The notes below the pieces were generated by a model, which did not search any database, was not told the origin of the DNA, and worked only from the letters and a program-made list of their open reading frames with translations. The position numbers were made by a program, and so were the translations under genes. From the NCBI RefSeq assembly GCF_051014685.1, contig NW_027478597.1, forward strand, positions 124,001 to 188,000: a stretch of 64,000 nt of DNA, read 5' to 3'. The stretch comes from Ptiloglossa arizonensis. Lineage: Eukaryota; Arthropoda; Insecta; Hymenoptera; Colletidae. Below, piece after piece: positions 62,401 through 64,000 of the stretch (its first letter is position 1; every line of letters starts with the position of its first letter).

Positions 62401-64000
62401 TTCGAACTCCCATATCTCGCGAACGATTGACCTAACCCAAAAATTCCAATTGCGTCTGAACGTAGAAACTCGCCGACTACAACGGTATGTGTATTTTTTC
62501 CCTAGGGCATTCTGGTTAAGCGTCTGGATCAGCAGAATTGCGAAAAATGTTTTGCCTTCTCTACCATTTCTTGGCTTCAAACTCCGATATCTCGCGAACG
62601 GATTGACCTATCCAAACATTCAATTGCATCTGAAAGTAGAAACTCGCCCCGATTACAACGGTATGTGTATTTTTTCCCTAGGCCATTCTGGTTAAGCGTT
62701 TGGATCAGCGGATCAGCAGAATTGCGAAAAATTGTGTGCCTTCTCAACCATTTCTTGGCTTCAAACTCCCATATCTCGCGAACGGATTGACCTAACACAA
62801 AAATTCCTGTTGCGTGTGAAAGTAAAAACTCGCCCGATTACAACGGTATGTGTATTTTTTCCCTTGCCCATTCTGGTTAAGCGTTTGGAGCGGCAGAATT
62901 GCGAAAAATTTGTTGTCTTCTCAACCATTTCTTAGTTTCAAATTCCCATATCTCGCGAACGGATTGACCTAACCCAAAAATTCCAATTGCGTCTGAACGT
63001 AGAAACTCGCCGATTACAACGGTATGTGTATTTTTTCCCTAGGCCACTCTGGTTAAGCGTTTGGAGCAGCAGAATTGCGGAAAATGTTTTGCCTTCTCTA
63101 CCATTTCTTGGCTTCAAACTCCCATATCTCGCGAACGGGTTGACCTAACCCAAAAATTCCTATTGTAACAGAAAGTGGAAACTCGCCCGATCACAACGGT
63201 ATGTGTATTTTTTCGCTAGGCCATTCTGGTTAAGCGTTTGGAGCAGCAGAAGTGCGAAAAATTTGTTGTCTTCTCAACCATTTCTTGGCTTCAAACTCCC
63301 ATATCTCCCGAACGGATTGAACTAACCCAAAAAATCCTATTGCATCTGAAAGTAGAAACTCGCCCGATTACAAAGGTATGTGTATTTTTTCCCTAGGCCA
63401 TTCTGGTTAAGCGTTTGGAGCAGCAGAATTGCGAAAAATTTGTTGTCTTCTCAACCATTTCTTAGCTTCAAAGTCCCATATCTCGCGAACGGGTTGACCT
63501 AACCCAAAAATTCCTATTGTAACTAAAAGTGGAAACTCGCCCGATTACAACGGTATGTGTATTTTTTTCGCGACCTAGGCCATTCTGGTTAATCTTTTGG
63601 AGCAGCAGAAGTGCGAAAAATTTGTTGTCTTCTCAACCATTTCTTGGTTTCAAACTCCCATATCTCGCGAACAGGTTGACCTAACCCAAAAATTCCTATT
63701 GTAACTGAAAGTGGAAACTCGCCCGATTACAACGGTATGTGTATTTTTTCCCTAGGCCACTCTGGTTAAGCGTTTGGAGCAGCAGAATTGCGAAAAATGT
63801 TTTGCCTTCTCTACCATTTCTTGGCTTCAAACTCCCATATCTCGCGAACGGATTGACCTAACCCAAAAATTCCAATTGCATCTGAACGTAGAAACTCGCC
63901 GATTACAACGGTATGTGTATTTTTTCCCTAGGGCATTCTGGTTAAGCGTTTGGATCAGCAGAATTGCGAAAAATTGTATGCCTTCTCAACCATTTCTTGG
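59415..64000 (+). repeat. 32-mer higher-order repeat, copy 2, cut by window end
   Basis: The first 900 bp keep the exact 5659-bp offset (checked at 59441, 59691 and 59877). From 60.3 kb the offset drifts to 5655 at 62173 and 5665 at 63589, through a run of single-base losses and gains plus two larger insertions. Monomer order is otherwise the same as copy 1, and the array continues past the right edge. Confidence 0.9.
60321..63576. other. Cluster of 12 indel events confined to one repeat copy
   Basis: Compared with 54.66-57.91 kb, the copy here has: -1 in an A-run (about 60321), -1 A (60602), -1 A (60893), -1 T (60934), +1 C (61142), -1 C (61592), +1 T (61792), -1 T (61968), -1 G (62424), a 2-base loss with a substitution (62610), +8 by doubling of GGATCAGC (62703-62718) and +5 at TTCGCGACCTAGG (63568-63576). 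The sister copy has the array consensus at each site. The running total reproduces the observed offsets (5655, then 5665). Most are one-base changes in short runs, as expected of long-read consensus error, but real decay is not excluded. Confidence 0.85.

Larger units (their letters stand above)
1..64000 (+). repeat. Satellite DNA array, 177-bp monomer, whole window
   Basis: Seen: the motif AACCCAAAAAT recurs at 1, 178, 355, 532 and so on to the right edge, always in the same orientation, giving about 362 monomers. Standard length is 177 bp; several types are 176 or 178 bp. Fixed landmarks within each monomer are CGATTACAACGG, TATGTGTATTTTTTCCC, TTAAGCGTTTGG, AGCAGCAGAATTGCG and ATATCTCGCGAACGG. 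There is no unique DNA, inversion or inserted element, and both window edges lie inside the array. Known: tandem monomers of about 150-180 bp in arrays of this size are typical of eukaryotic centromeric or pericentromeric heterochromatin. Inferred: this is such an array. I do not recognise the family, and no host can be named from the sequence. Confidence 0.98.

Noticed and set aside
1..64000. CRISPR array
   Set aside because: Repeats are contiguous 177-bp monomers without unique spacers, and no cas-like gene is present.
1..64000. Telomeric repeat (CCTAACCC in GACCTAACCCAAAAA)
   Set aside because: Only one and a third telomere-like units occur once per monomer, with no tandem run; chance similarity.
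1..64000. tRNA- or SINE-like origin, with GGTTAAGCGTTTGG resembling a pol III box
   Set aside because: No spaced A and B boxes fit the consensus, and there is no cloverleaf or poly-A tail.
1..64000. Bacterial or phage tandem repeat or replication iterons
   Set aside because: The array length, monomer size, HOR structure and complete lack of genes do not fit a prokaryotic replicon.

Overview
The window contains no recognisable gene. It is one uninterrupted, head-to-tail satellite DNA array running edge to edge, about 362 copies of a monomer whose standard length is 177 bp (59 x 3; individual types are 175-178 bp). All copies that I read lie in the same orientation. I see no unique flanking DNA, transposon, RNA gene, CRISPR array or microsatellite block. 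Such an array points to a eukaryotic nuclear genome, most likely centromeric or pericentromeric heterochromatin. I do not recognise the family and cannot name the organism or its kingdom from the sequence.

Monomer anatomy (phase 1 = first A of AACCCAAAAA): A-tract 6-10; CGCCCGATTACAACGG about 38-53; GTATGT 53-58; T-run and CCCTAGG 62-74; TTAAGCGTTTGG 83-94; AGCAGCAGAATTGCG 95-110; AAAAATTTTT palindrome 111-120; ATATCTCGCGAACGG about 155-169. The consensus that I assembled by eye is about 42% GC with 8 CpGs, so CpG is not depleted. Each monomer carries, on the minus strand, a 17-mer that differs from the degenerate CENP-B box core at one fixed base.

Layout. 1-7965: 45 monomers in perfect 177-bp register, built from an 8-mer higher-order repeat (HOR, 1416 bp, two copies) and a 14-mer (2478 bp). 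7966-13460: indels appear, with short local expansions of 530, 707 and 1412 bp and EcoRI-bearing variants found only here. 13461-29158: a pentamer module B-C-D-E-A (885 bp) dominates and is embedded in 12-mer (2122 bp), 19-mer (3361 bp) and tetramer (707 bp) duplications. 29159-43056: a 2.44-kb block occurs three times (29159, 33583, 39066), the last two inside a 31-mer HOR of 5483 bp whose copies are almost identical. 43057-53755: a mosaic of 531-bp and 884-bp tandem steps and segments copied from further left. 53756-64000: a 32-mer HOR of 5659 bp, one full copy and one copy cut by the window end.

The parts do not work together as genes. The structure is what repeated unequal exchange or replication slippage in monomer-sized steps produces, with successive amplification of larger units. 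The open reading frames in the window start at TTG or GTG, read the same monomer in two frames and exist only because one monomer type lost a base; they are not annotated as genes. The clearest anomaly is a cluster of 12 indel events between 60.3 and 63.6 kb, in a copy whose sister copy lacks them. This may be a consensus or assembly error, or a truly decaying copy.
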